Source: Actinomycetes bacterium (GTDB lineage: Bacteria; Actinomycetota; Actinomycetes; JAHEKZ01). From it: a DNA stretch of 47,761 bases. How positions within the stretch are numbered: position 1 is the first letter of the stretch; every line of letters starts with the position of its first letter. The notes beneath the pieces were generated by a model. The model was not told the DNA's origin. It was given only the letters and a program-made list of their open reading frames with translations, and made no database searches. Below, in pieces: positions 1 to 8,406 of the stretch. The DNA is taken from positions 1-47,761 of the forward strand of contig JAJAYZ010000061.1 of the NCBI GenBank assembly GCA_027118455.1, given 5' to 3'. The position numbers were made by a program, and so were the translations under genes.

Positions 1-478
1 ACTTTGTGTCCGCAGCGGGGGGCGCGCTATATGTGCGGGTTGTCCCCGCCGAGGTAAGCCTCAACTTCTTCGAAGACACACCACACCACACTAAACGCGA
101 CCGCAAACCCGACGGCACCTGGACGTTCTACGCTCGACACACCTTGACCTGCCGCTCGAGCGAGACGGTGCACGACTGGTGGGAGCCACTCACCCCGACC
201 GCAACTGACCGGACGCACAAGTTCAACCGCAGCGACTACCTCCGCGTCCTCCCCCGACGGACCCCGACTACTCCCGTGTGTACGGGATGCGAGCCGACAC
301 CGAATCGCTGAATGCGCAGTTCGAGCGCGCCTTCTATAACCAGCGCCTCCCCGCCTGGGGACTGCACAACCAGACCGTCGTAGTTCTGCTGGCTGCGCTC
401 GCCCAGAACGCCTAGGCCCGCCACACCTGGAAACGGGCGATCGACCGACAACAATCACCGCCCCAAGTCGCCGCCTGA
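1..478 (+). pseudogene. Broken transposase-like gene, copy 1 (partial)
   Basis: This stretch is a damaged second copy of the gene at 1338-1898 and is already under way at the window edge. The shared protein segments are recognisable (KRDRKPDG, WTFYARHTLTCRS, HDWWEPLTPTATD, FNRSDYLRVLP). A one-base deletion near 253-260 then shifts the frame. A TAG at 413-415 replaces the Trp codon seen in copy 2 (Asn-Ala-Trp), so two independent lesions exclude a working product. The nucleotide match continues to the TGA at 476-478 and beyond into non-coding flank. The function is uncertain: the end of the intact copy looks like the last part of a DDE transposase, but that is an impression from motif style. 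Confidence 0.7.
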
Positions 479-687
479 CTCCCCCACCGCACACTCCACA
501 CAAGCTCCTCAGATCAAACACGCCCGAAAACCGGCCGAAGACCACGAACGGGCACGCGAACCACCGCCAGAGCACCAAATCGACCGATGATCACCCCCGT
601 AGACTTGACCGGCCAACGCCCGCAAGGGCCGCGGCAGGGTCCAGCAGGATTCCCCCACAAGGAATCCCGCACGTCCCGCCCCCGTAG
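1..687 (+). repeat. Duplicated segment, copy 1 (pairs with 1419-2105)
   Basis: Bases 1-687 align nearly colinearly with 1419-2105 by eye. The match covers the transposase-like coding end, about 120 bases of flank, a TAGACT promoter-like hexamer (600-605, matching 2020-2025) and the first ten bases of the tRNA-Arg gene (GCCCCCGTAG at 678-687, matching 2096-2105). Identity stops abruptly inside the tRNA sequence. The two copies differ at scattered positions, so the duplication is not recent. Confidence 0.8.
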
Positions 688-696
688 GACGTGCGG
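667..696. repeat. Perfect 10-bp inverted repeat at the truncated tRNA junction
   Basis: CCGCACGTCC (667-676) and GGACGTGCGG (687-696) are perfect complements separated by ten bases, cgcccccgta. The left arm and loop belong to the duplicated tRNA-upstream sequence and are also found near 2086-2095. The right arm is new sequence that begins exactly where homology to the tRNA copy stops. The hairpin therefore marks the rearrangement junction. Confidence 0.8.
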
Positions 697-967
697 AAAA
701 CTCCAGGTGAAGCGCCCGACCTGCAGGATGACGAGGGTAAAAGCGAGCCGTGGAAGTAGATAGGCCAGTATCTGGAAGTTGTTTCCGCGAGACGGGACGT
801 TTCACGCCAAAGGCCTCCTCGCCATGGGAGCCGGTCAGCGACCCGCTAAGCCGGCTGAAGCTTCGGCTCCTGCAGGTGGCCGCCTGCATTGAGCGGGTCA
901 TGCGCCACAATACCGGGCAGCTGGTCGTGGAAGAACACCTGCTAGCTCAGTAGCTTAGGCTGGGCTG
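688..967. other. Unassigned spacer after the truncated tRNA
   Basis: No convincing gene is seen in these 280 bases. A 67-codon open frame (750-953) exists but has no ribosome-binding site and no recognisable composition. TAGCTCAGT at 943-951 matches the D-arm of the nearby tRNA-Arg and may be a scrap of the same disrupted tRNA copy, though nine bases could be chance. This may be the left part of an inserted element. Confidence 0.4.
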
Positions 968-1234
968 GTGAGCAAGAGCGACGCCCAGCGGGCATTGAGA
1001 GAAGCCAACTACGCCCGTCGTAACGCGGCCGAGACAGAGCAGCTTCCCAAGCGAACGGCAGAGGCGAAACATACCCCCGCCTGCGAACCCGAGAGAGCAC
1101 AGACCACTAGGCCGTCAGCGGTCAAGACGCCATCGACAAGCGCGACCGAACCCCTTTGCGGTCACCGCAACATGGGGGGCAAGAAATGTAGTCGCCCCGC
1201 TGGCCACGCGGAGAAGAACCATCGCTACAAATAG
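968..1234 (+). CDS. Small hypothetical protein with a Cys/His-rich C-terminus
   Basis: An 88-residue, GTG-initiated reading frame encodes a charged, probably disordered first two thirds rich in Ala, Glu, Arg, Thr and Lys. It ends in a compact tail, CGHRNMGGKKCSRPAGHAEK, with Cys, His, Cys and His spaced like a small zinc-binding knuckle. Similar tails occur on short actinobacterial accessory proteins of unknown role. No strong Shine-Dalgarno sequence precedes the GTG. The gene lies between the duplicated segments and so belongs to the accessory block. I cannot assign a function, and the frame may be fortuitous. Confidence 0.4.
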   Translation: MSKSDAQRALREANYARRNAAETEQLPKRTAEAKHTPACEPERAQTTRPSAVKTPSTSATEPLCGHRNMGGKKCSRPAGHAEKNHRYK

Positions 1235-1337
1235 CGACGTCCCAACAACAGTCCGGGCCAAGAGTCGGGGGTCGGGGCGGTAAACTATTTGGCACATCGC
1301 CCCCGCTCGCCGCAAGAGCAAAGAGCGTGGAGGCATC

Positions 1338-1898
1338 GTGATCGGCAAGTACGGCCACGCCGCGGCCCAGCTCCCACCCAGCCGAGCACGAACAGCGTGG
1401 ACAGAACAGTGCGGTGGGCACGCCCTGTACGCGGCTGGTGGCGCGATCTACGAACGGGTCGTGACCGCAGACGGAAGCCTCGACTTCGTCGAAGTCCCAC
1501 GCCACCAGACCAAACGAGACCGCAAACCCGACGGCAGCTGGACGTTCTACGCTCGCCACACCCTGACCTGTCGATCCCACGACACCGTGCACGACTGGTG
1601 GGAACCGCTCACCCCGACCGCGACCGACAAGGCGCACAAGTTCAACCGCAGCGACTACCTCCGCGTCCTACCTCCAACGGACCCCGACTACTCCCGCGTC
1701 TACGGCATGCGCGCCGACACCGAATCGCTCAATGCGCAGTTCGAACGCGCCTTCTACAACCGGCGACTCCCCGCCTGGGGATTGCACAACCAGACCGTCG
1801 TAGTTCTGCTGGCTGCGCTCGCGCAGAACGCCTGGGCACGTCACACCTGGCAACGGGCGATCGACCGACAACAGGCGCCGCCCCAAGTGGCTGCCTGA
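1338..1898 (+). CDS. Transposase-like protein, C-terminal part only
   Basis: This 186-residue frame starts at GTG with GGAGG about five bases upstream. The last 60 residues (YGMRADTESLNAQFERAFYN, then RRLPAWG, then a hydrophobic helix and QNAWARHTW) resemble the end of DDE-type transposases, where a Glu in an ES motif is followed by an RLP and helical tail. No upstream DD residues or DNA-binding domain are present, so this would be only the terminal piece of a protein normally several hundred residues long. An accessory protein that kept only this domain is the alternative. A broken copy lies at 1-478, and the flank leads directly to tRNA-Arg. Confidence 0.5.
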   Translation: MIGKYGHAAAQLPPSRARTAWTEQCGGHALYAAGGAIYERVVTADGSLDFVEVPRHQTKRDRKPDGSWTFYARHTLTCRSHDTVHDWWEPLTPTATDKAHKFNRSDYLRVLPPTDPDYSRVYGMRADTESLNAQFERAFYNRRLPAWGLHNQTVVVLLAALAQNAWARHTWQRAIDRQQAPPQVAA

Positions 1899-2105
1899 CT
1901 CCCCCGCCTCACACTCCACGCAGGCTCCTCAGATCAAGCACGCCCGAAAGCCAGCCGAAGACCACGAACGTGTGCGCGAACCACCGCCAGAGCTCCAAAT
2001 CGGCCGTTGATCCCTCCCCTAGACTTGATCCGCCCCGATCACAACCAATCGCGGCAGGGTCTCAAGGGTTTCCCACAAGGAATTCCGCACGTCCCGCCCC
2101 CGTAG
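1419..2105 (+). repeat. Duplicated segment, copy 2 (pairs with 1-687)
   Basis: This is the better preserved copy of the duplicated block. It contains the intact frame ending at 1898, the flank with TAGACT at 2020-2025 (a plausible tRNA -10 element), and the first ten bases of a complete tRNA-Arg. The distance between equivalent points of the two copies is about 1418 bases. Confidence 0.8.
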
Positions 2106-2168
2106 CTCAGTGGATAGAGCAGCTGCCTTCTAAGCAGTTGGCCGCACGTTCGAATCGTGCCGGGGGCG
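2096..2168 (+). tRNA. tRNA-Arg (anticodon TCT)
   Basis: A complete cloverleaf is readable. The acceptor stem is GCCCCCG/CGGGGGC, followed by a D-arm GCTC...GAGC, an anticodon stem GCTGC/GCAGT with loop CTTCTAA (anticodon TCT, codon AGA), and a T-arm GCACG TTCGAAT CGTGC. The discriminator is G at 2168 and CCA is not encoded. A TAGACT hexamer at 2020-2025 is a possible -10 element about 70 bases upstream. The first ten bases are duplicated at 678-687. Confidence 0.95.
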
Positions 2169-2235
2169 CGTTTTGATGTCTTGAGGCCATCGGCGACAGC
2201 CGAACCGGCATCTCCGGTGACTTTCGCCGGTCCTA

Positions 2236-2255
2236 CTCGGGACCAACGTCCCTGC
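2236..2255 (+). promoter_or_regulatory. DosR/DevR-like operator box
   Basis: The core GGGAC-CAAC-GTCCC (2239-2252) is a perfect 5+4+5 inverted repeat. It fits the spacing of the mycobacterial DosR consensus TTSGGGACTWWAGTCCCSAA; the outer flanks match only partly. It ends 52 bases before the Usp start codon. In mycobacteria, Usp and Acg nitroreductase genes are classic DosR targets, so box and operon content agree. Which regulator binds here is inference. Confidence 0.6.
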
Positions 2256-2307
2256 CAGCAGCCGCCCCCGGCCGTGATCCTGAAGATGTCCCCATTGGAG
2301 GAATGCC

Positions 2308-3207
2308 ATGTCAAACCGTCCTGCCGTTGCCGTTGGTGTCGATGGCTCAGAACAGGCGTTCACCGCTGCCGCGTGGGCCCTAGACGTCGCCGCCCGCCGC
2401 CACGCGCCCCTCGAAGTCATACACAGTTGGTCGATCCCACTGCCGCCCGTGGGCCTGGGGCCGGCTCCCGTCGGGCTCTCCGACGACCGCATCCGGGACG
2501 CAGCGCAGGCCGTTCTCGACGACGCGGTCACCCGGCTCCAGGCAAGGGCTCCCGACGTGTCCGTCAACGGGTCGCTCTATCCCGGTACTCCGGCTGCGGC
2601 GCTACTCGACGCCGCCGAGCACGCCACTCTCGTTGTCGTCGGAAGTTCGGGCCTCGACCGGGTCACGGAGTTCATCCTCGGTTCGGTCACCCAGCAGATC
2701 GTCACGCATGCTCCTTGCCCCGTTGCAGTCGTGCCCTCGCATCAAGCCGATGAACCCGGCCTCGAAGCGGGACGCGTCGTGGTTGGTATCGACGGCTCAG
2801 AACTGTCGGTGGACGCCACGCACTTGGCGTTCGAAGAGGCTTCGCTGCGTCGCGCGGGGCTGACCCTTCTGCACGTCTGGAACGCTCCCTCCTATGACAC
2901 CGCCGGCGTCGTGATGCCCGACGTCCTGCTCCTCGAAGAGGTGCACTCCGATGAGCTCCGCGCAATGGCCGAGACAGTAGTTGGCCTTGGCGAGAAGTAC
3001 CCGGACGTGCAGGTGGAGCAGCGGCTGCGTCGGGGACGTCCTGCCAAAGTTCTGGCGGATGCCTCCCGCGGGGCTGCGCTGGTCGTCGTCGGATCCCGTG
3101 GCCACGGCGGCTTCGCCAGCATGCTCCTCGGATCGACGAGCAGATCGCTCTTGCACCACGCGCAGTGCCCCGTGCTGGTGGTGCGACCAGGGACTGGGCC
3201 GTCATGA
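2308..3207 (+). CDS. Tandem-domain universal stress protein
   Basis: A 299-residue cytoplasmic protein made of two UspA domains (about residues 5-150 and 155-297). Each ends in the ATP-binding signature: VVVGSSGLDRVTEFILGS followed by CPVAVV in the first, and VVVGSRGHGGFASMLLGS followed by CPVLVV in the second. The G-x2-G-x9-G-S/T pattern indicates ATP-binding Usp proteins. The start is set by GGAGG six bases before the ATG at 2308. The stop overlaps the next gene by 4 bp, so the two are translationally coupled. Tandem Usp proteins are typical of actinobacteria under hypoxia or stationary stress, and the DosR-like box upstream fits that role. The physiological target is unknown. Confidence 0.93.
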   Translation: MSNRPAVAVGVDGSEQAFTAAAWALDVAARRHAPLEVIHSWSIPLPPVGLGPAPVGLSDDRIRDAAQAVLDDAVTRLQARAPDVSVNGSLYPGTPAAALLDAAEHATLVVVGSSGLDRVTEFILGSVTQQIVTHAPCPVAVVPSHQADEPGLEAGRVVVGIDGSELSVDATHLAFEEASLRRAGLTLLHVWNAPSYDTAGVVMPDVLLLEEVHSDELRAMAETVVGLGEKYPDVQVEQRLRRGRPAKVLADASRGAALVVVGSRGHGGFASMLLGSTSRSLLHHAQCPVLVVRPGTGPS

Positions 3208-4178
3208 TCGCGTCGACGTCGAGCTTGACCCCTGCTTTGCTGCGGCAGCTCATCGCCGCAGCGGTCGCAGCGCCATCGGTGCACAACACTCAACCCTGGC
3301 TTTTCCGAATTGACGATGACGTCATCCACCTGTACGGAGACGCGAGCAGGCAGCTTCAGGCGCAAGATCCAGACGGCCGCGCCTTGCTGATGTCATGCGG
3401 TGCTGCGTTACTCAACCTGCGACTGGCCGCCGAACACTTTGGACACACCAGCACGACGACGATCTTTCCGAACGCGGACGACCCCCTCCACGTCGCGGTC
3501 ATCGACTTGCACGGCCAGGCGTCCTCCACCGGGATGGTCGACGAGCTCTTTGCCGCTATCCCGCACCGGCACACCAACCGCCTCCCCTACGAGGACCGTC
3601 CCGTGCCACCAGCCGTGCTCGAAGCACTGGCTGAGGCCGCAAGCCAAGAGGGTGCGATCTTCTACCCGGTCACTGATGCAGCCGAGCGACGCCGACTCGT
3701 CGACCTGATCCATGATGCCGACGCCACGACCGATCCAGAAGTGATGGCCGAGGCGCGGAAGTGGACGGGCGTTGATGACAGCCGGCCGGACGGCGTGCCA
3801 GCCGACGCCCTCGGCCCCATCCCGCAGAGCCCGTCCACCCCTCACCGCGACCTGGCCCCCGGCCGCGTGATCTCCGGCCGCGGCTTTGCTGTCTTCGAGA
3901 GCGACCCAACCCTCGCCGTCCTCACGACCGGCCGTGATGACCGCGCAAGCTGGGTGGCGGCCGGGCAGGCGATTCAGCGGGTACTGCTGGTCGCCACCGT
4001 CGAAGGCCTGGTGGCCACGTACGCCAACCAGCCGCTCGAGGCACCCGGGCTTCGCTGGCTGGTGCGCGACCCCGACCAGCCGATCAGCTTCCCGCAGATG
4101 CTCTTCCGGATCGGCTACGCCCCGGCCGCCCCAGCCACGCCGCGCCGCCCCGTCGAGGACGTCATCATCGAGGCATGA
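3204..4178 (+). CDS. Acg-family nitroreductase-like FMN-binding protein
   Basis: A 324-residue protein. The N-terminal segment LIAAAVAAPSVHNTQPWLF is the hallmark of the Acg/nitroreductase-like family (two nitroreductase half-domains in one chain). The C-terminal part AGQAIQRVLLVATVEGL also matches the fold. I place the start at the ATG at 3204, which overlaps the Usp stop as ATGA; an upstream in-frame extension to 3165 would run into the Usp gene. Mycobacterial Acg (Rv2032) binds flavin but lacks classic nitroreductase activity, so the reaction here should not be assumed. Co-transcription with Usp under a DosR-like box suggests an oxygen-limitation or redox response. Confidence 0.88.
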   Translation: MIASTSSLTPALLRQLIAAAVAAPSVHNTQPWLFRIDDDVIHLYGDASRQLQAQDPDGRALLMSCGAALLNLRLAAEHFGHTSTTTIFPNADDPLHVAVIDLHGQASSTGMVDELFAAIPHRHTNRLPYEDRPVPPAVLEALAEAASQEGAIFYPVTDAAERRRLVDLIHDADATTDPEVMAEARKWTGVDDSRPDGVPADALGPIPQSPSTPHRDLAPGRVISGRGFAVFESDPTLAVLTTGRDDRASWVAAGQAIQRVLLVATVEGLVATYANQPLEAPGLRWLVRDPDQPISFPQMLFRIGYAPAAPATPRRPVEDVIIEA

Positions 4179-4214
4179 GCCGGCTGTCGGAGCGGCCCGC
4201 TAGCCTTCGTCCCC

Positions 4215-4844
<630 letters not shown>

Positions 4845-4873
4845 GCCGATTCGGAGCCGATCGCCGGCGCCGC

Positions 4874-4879
4874 TAGACT
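4874..4879 (+). promoter_or_regulatory. Candidate -10 element for tRNA-His
   Basis: TAGACT lies 22 bases before the tRNA-His 5' end, with TTCGGA 18 bases further upstream as a possible -35. The same hexamer precedes tRNA-Arg, suggesting a shared stable-RNA promoter style. Confidence 0.45.
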
Positions 4880-4901
4880 CTGCCTCGGCCAATACGGCCG
4901 T

Positions 4902-4978
4902 GGTGGGTGTAGCTCAGCTGGTAGAGCACCTGGTTGTGGTCCAGGGGGCCGCGGGTTCAAGTCCCGTCACTCACCCCA
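4902..4978 (+). tRNA. tRNA-His (anticodon GTG), CCA encoded
   Basis: The acceptor stem is GTGGGTG/CACTCAC with the extra 5' G (position -1) at 4902 opposite discriminator C at 4975, both diagnostic of histidine tRNA. The D-arm is GCTC...GAGC. The anticodon loop reads TTGTGGT with anticodon GTG. The T-arm is GCGGG TTCAAGT CCCGT. CCA follows directly in the DNA at 4976-4978. Confidence 0.95.
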
Positions 4979-5000
4979 CAGATGTACAGCAGGTCGCCGG

Positions 5001-5195
5001 TCAGTCCGATAGCCGCTTACGCGCGGCCCGGACAGCGAACCGGCGCTGCCTCTCACGCTTGAGCCGCTTCAGCGGGTCGGCATCGTCATCGAGCTGAGCT
5101 GGTCCAAAGAAGACCAAACCGAGCCAGCGCATTCGATAACTCACCCGCCACGGGATGTCCTCAAACCACCGAGGAGCCCCTGACTTACGGGCCAT
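5001..5195 (-). CDS. Small conserved-looking hypothetical protein (64 aa)
   Basis: The protein begins MARKSGAPRWFEDIPWRV, has a short hydrophobic stretch (RWLGLVFFGPA), and ends in a very basic helix (PLKRLKRERQRRFAVRAARK). GGGAGGGG lies a few bases upstream of the ATG, a strong ribosome-binding site that separates it from random frames. It sits convergent to tRNA-His with only about 20 bases between. I do not recognise the family. The basic tail could bind nucleic acid or sit at the membrane surface. No neighbours suggest a pathway. Confidence 0.6.
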   Translation of the reverse strand: MARKSGAPRWFEDIPWRVSYRMRWLGLVFFGPAQLDDDADPLKRLKRERQRRFAVRAARKRLSD

Positions 5196-5316
5196 TACCC
5201 CTCCCTGATCGGGTCACTGTTGTGCCTATCTGTGGCTGACCCTAAGGCGAGGTTAATGACCTAAGCGGGGGGCGCCAACTGCGCGATGGTGGATCTGTCC
5301 CACCAAAGGAGTAGCC

Positions 5317-6440
5317 ATGAGCCGCACCCGCCGCATCGCCACCATCCTCACCGTTGCCACGGTCACCCTCGCTGGAGCCGGGTTCGCCCTCTTTCCGTGT
5401 CGGGCACTCATCCACTGAGGCGGAGGCAGCCGCCCCAGCGGCGTCTACCGACGCCACCACCGACCCGACAGCCGTTCGGGCCCTCACCCGTCAGCTCTCC
5501 CGGCTCGACTCACGTTCGAACCAGCCTCGCAAGCTGCTCGACGGCATCTGCGGCAAGCCGCAGCAGGTCAGCCAGAGCACAGTCAGCGTGAGCACCACGG
5601 GGTCTGGCTCGGACGACGCATCAGCTCCCGCTCCCGCATCGGCTCCGGCTCCGGCACCGGCCAACAACCCTCCGGCATCGAACACGAGCACGGGCGGAGA
5701 CCCTGTTTGGACAGGTGCAGCGCTCCTGCACCGGTTCGACGAGGGGAGCGGCCTGACGCGGGTCAACGCCGACCCGGCAAGCTCACACGAGGTGACCCCG
5801 GAGTGTGCGGCGATCGTCGGGGCCGCACACCAGGCGTACCGGGCTACGGGTGGTCTCTTCGACCCCCGCATCCTCGACCGCCTGCTGGCGGTGGGCTATG
5901 ACAGCACCTTTGCTGAGGTCGAAACCGCTGGCGCCGTTGAACCGCTGCCCCGCGCGGACGTCCTGCCCGGCGGCAGATGGCGACCGACGATCGACTCCAA
6001 CAACAGAGCCATCAGCCTCGGCGCTGCTCCCATCGACCCTGGGTGGCATCGGTAAGGGCTGGAACGTCGACGGACCGCGCGACCCCACTGTCACCCTGGC
6101 CGTCTTGCAGCTCCGATCGGGAAGCTGCAGCGACGTCGTCGACCGGACGGCGGAGGTGGATCCAGGGCAACCAGGAACGTCGCCACCTCATCGACTCACG
6201 AACCGGACGTCCGGCCGCTGGTGGCCTTCAGTCCGTAACGATCGTCGCCGACGACCTTCAGGCACACCGGCGCAACCAGAGCTGCGCTCGACGAAACGAC
6301 ATCCCCGTTCCGGGGCATGAGGCAGCGTGATGAACAAGGCAGCCCTAACACTCGATGCCGCGCAGTGTGAGGGTGTCGGCATGCGCGCTCGTTGCGCCCG
6401 ACCTCGTCACCCTCGATCGCCGGGGCTTCAAGGTGATCGA
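5317..6440 (+). pseudogene. Decayed FAD:protein FMN transferase (ApbE-like)
   Basis: ApbE transferases move FMN from FAD to a Thr of target proteins in the periplasm or outer membrane face. An N-terminal signal-like segment (MSRTRRIATILTVATVTLAG, start 5317 with AAGGAG) runs out of frame after about 30 codons. An Ala/Pro/Ser-rich linker follows, then ApbE blocks in three different frames: FDEGSGLTRVNADP, YRATGGLFDPRIL and SLGAAPIDPG, then GGIGKGWNVD after a +1 slip in the GGG run near 6045. Next is LAVLQLRSG, then after another shift HLIDSRTGRPAAGG and VTIVADD. The region expected between GGIGKG and LAVL, including the Gly-Gly-Asp motif, is missing. Two or more frameshifts and a deletion make this non-functional. 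Confidence 0.8.
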
Positions 6441-6499
6441 CGAAGGCGCTGATACGTCACTGGTTCGACAAGCACGCGCTGCCGCAAGCTGACCGAGGG

Positions 6500-7456
6500 T
6501 TAGGCGGCCGGCTCGTTGGTGCAGTTGACCTGGCCGGCGTCGAGGACGTTCCCCGACACCGTGACAAACGCGTGCCGGTAGGTGCCATCACTGGACAGAT
6601 CGAGGCGCAGAACGCCGTAGCGGTCGTTGACGCGTTTCCGGCTGCCGGGCGCCTTGGTGGTGATGTCGTAATGGTTCTTTCCACCCGTGCCAACGACGAA
6701 CTGTTGGATGTCGCTGCGCTTGGCGAAACGTTCGTAGATGTGGTCGTGGCCGTTGAGCACGAGGTCGACGCCACCGGCGTTGGCCATCTTCCAGAGCTTG
6801 AGGGCGCGGGAACGGGTGTCCTCATTGCCGGCGTACTCACCTGACGTCTGCAGCGGGTGGTGCCACATCGCCACGGTGCAGGTTCGGCTGCTGTTTGCCA
6901 GCATGTTGCGCAGCCACTTGCCCTGACGCGACTTCGGCCCACAGCCACCGACGTGCTCGCAGTTGGAGTCAAGGAGTACCACGCGCCAACCGGGGACCGG
7001 CGTGAAGGTTCGCCACGGGTGCTTGCGGGTGCCAGCATGCTTGCCCCAGTAGCGGAAGTGCCCGCGCGCATTCTTGGTGTAGTACTCGTGATTGCCGGCG
7101 ACAGCCCACGTCACCGGACGCACCGCGCGAAACGCTGGGTCGAACTCGGCCATGAAGGCGCGATACTTCGCGTACTCGTACTGGGCATCGCCGAGCGTGA
7201 CGAACTCGTCGGCTCCCCGCCGAACCATCCTCTTGACCAGCGAACCGACCCGGGCCTGCTGGCACTGCCCGCGGGTGTCGATGTAGGGGCTGTTGGGGTC
7301 GCAGGCGATGTCGCCGACGGCCACGAGGCGGGACACCTTTGGTTCAGCCCTGGCCGTCGAGTCCGATCCGGTGGCCGGAACCGTCATGGCGCCGCTCACG
7401 CCCAAGAGGAAGGCCGAGCCGACGACGACTGCAACACCGGAGATTCGAAGACGCAT
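6500..7456 (-). CDS. Secreted calcineurin-like metallophosphoesterase
   Basis: A 318-residue exported phosphoesterase with a two-metal active site. The signal peptide is MRLRISGVAVVVGSAFLLGV followed by SGAMTVPA. Metal-binding motifs in order are AVGDIACD, TLGDAQYE, AGNHEYY, MWHHP and NGHDHIYERF. They match the purple acid phosphatase-like calcineurin superfamily (D, D-x2-Y, GNHE, HH, GHxH). The start at 7456 gives the cleanest signal peptide. A longer frame reaching 7501 would overlap the start of the divergent gene at 7500. The substrate is unknown; alkaline phosphatase or phosphodiesterase activity is possible. It is convergent with the apbE remnant. Confidence 0.9.
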   Translation of the reverse strand: MRLRISGVAVVVGSAFLLGVSGAMTVPATGSDSTARAEPKVSRLVAVGDIACDPNSPYIDTRGQCQQARVGSLVKRMVRRGADEFVTLGDAQYEYAKYRAFMAEFDPAFRAVRPVTWAVAGNHEYYTKNARGHFRYWGKHAGTRKHPWRTFTPVPGWRVVLLDSNCEHVGGCGPKSRQGKWLRNMLANSSRTCTVAMWHHPLQTSGEYAGNEDTRSRALKLWKMANAGGVDLVLNGHDHIYERFAKRSDIQQFVVGTGGKNHYDITTKAPGSRKRVNDRYGVLRLDLSSDGTYRHAFVTVSGNVLDAGQVNCTNEPAA

Positions 7457-7499
7457 GGGTACCAGTGTCCACGACGGCGACTGTGGCACGATCACGGAC

Positions 7500-8369
7500 A
7501 TGCCAGACCTCTCGTTCGGTGTCTACGTACTCCCCCGCGACCCTGAGCATGGCCAGGATCTTGCGCTCCGGATGGAGGACACCGAGTTCGACACCGCCTG
7601 GATCGGCGACACCCTGGGCGACTGGCGCCAGCGCAGCGCTCCACTGCTCGACCCTTGGGTCACGCTCGGGGCGCTGGCGACCGAGACTGAGAATCTCGAG
7701 CTGGGGATGATGGTCACCAACCTCACGTGGCGCGACCCGGTGCAGATCGCCCGCTTCGCCATGACTGTTGACCAGCTGAGCAACGGTCGCTTCGTGCTGG
7801 GTCTGGGGTGTGGGCAGGTGGACGACCAGCTGATGGTGGGGCGTCCGACCTTTGAGATGTCGGCCAAGGAGCGCGTCGACCGGCTCGAAGAGGGCACGCA
7901 CGTCATCGACCGACTGCTGCGCCAGGACGTCAGCGATTTCAGCGGCACGTTCACGCAGTACGAGAACGCCGCCATGGCTCCGGGCTGCGTCCAGAAGCCA
8001 CGGCTTCCCATCGCACTGGCCGGCAACGGTCCGCGCATCACCAAGATGGCAGCGCGGATGGCCGACACGTGGAACGCGTGGATCGACATCACCGACGTCG
8101 ACGAGTTCCACCGCCAGATCAGCGAGCGCACCGCGATGCTGGACGACTACCTGGCCGAGATTGGCCGCGACCCTGAGTCGTTGACGCGGTCGCTGCTCGC
8201 CCTCGACGAGGCGTTCGATGCCTGGAGTGACCCAGGTGCCGTCCCAGCTCTCGTCGAGAAGTTCGCGCCGCTTGGGTTCACCGAGTTCATCTTCTACCCG
8301 CCAGAACCGCGCAACTGGAAGAATTTCTTGAGGGTCGGCGTCGACGTTCTAGGATCCCTCCGCAGCTAA
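7500..8369 (+). CDS. LLM-class flavin-dependent oxidoreductase
   Basis: A 289-residue luciferase-like monooxygenase family protein with the TIM-barrel pattern: DTAWIGDTLG early, then VTLGALATET, DQLSNGRFVLGLGCG, and PLPIAL-like text (RLPIALAGNGPRITKMAARM). In actinobacteria many members use F420 rather than FMN, and the sequence does not decide which. The ATG at 7500 begins the family-like MPDLSFGVYV; the frame extends upstream to 7293 but that part is antisense to the phosphoesterase signal peptide. It is divergent from that gene with only 43 bases between. Substrate unknown. Confidence 0.9.
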   Translation: MPDLSFGVYVLPRDPEHGQDLALRMEDTEFDTAWIGDTLGDWRQRSAPLLDPWVTLGALATETENLELGMMVTNLTWRDPVQIARFAMTVDQLSNGRFVLGLGCGQVDDQLMVGRPTFEMSAKERVDRLEEGTHVIDRLLRQDVSDFSGTFTQYENAAMAPGCVQKPRLPIALAGNGPRITKMAARMADTWNAWIDITDVDEFHRQISERTAMLDDYLAEIGRDPESLTRSLLALDEAFDAWSDPGAVPALVEKFAPLGFTEFIFYPPEPRNWKNFLRVGVDVLGSLRS

Positions 8370-8406
8370 CCCCACCGCCCGCCGCCTGTCAGTTGAGGGT
8401 GCCACC

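Noticed and set aside
691..760. GTGCG start suggesting a group II intron
   Set aside because: No recognisable domain V or reverse transcriptase follows, so the short start motif is not enough.
5620..5700. Ala/Pro/Ser repeats in the apbE remnant as a functional repeat array
   Set aside because: It is a low-complexity linker typical of secreted actinobacterial proteins.
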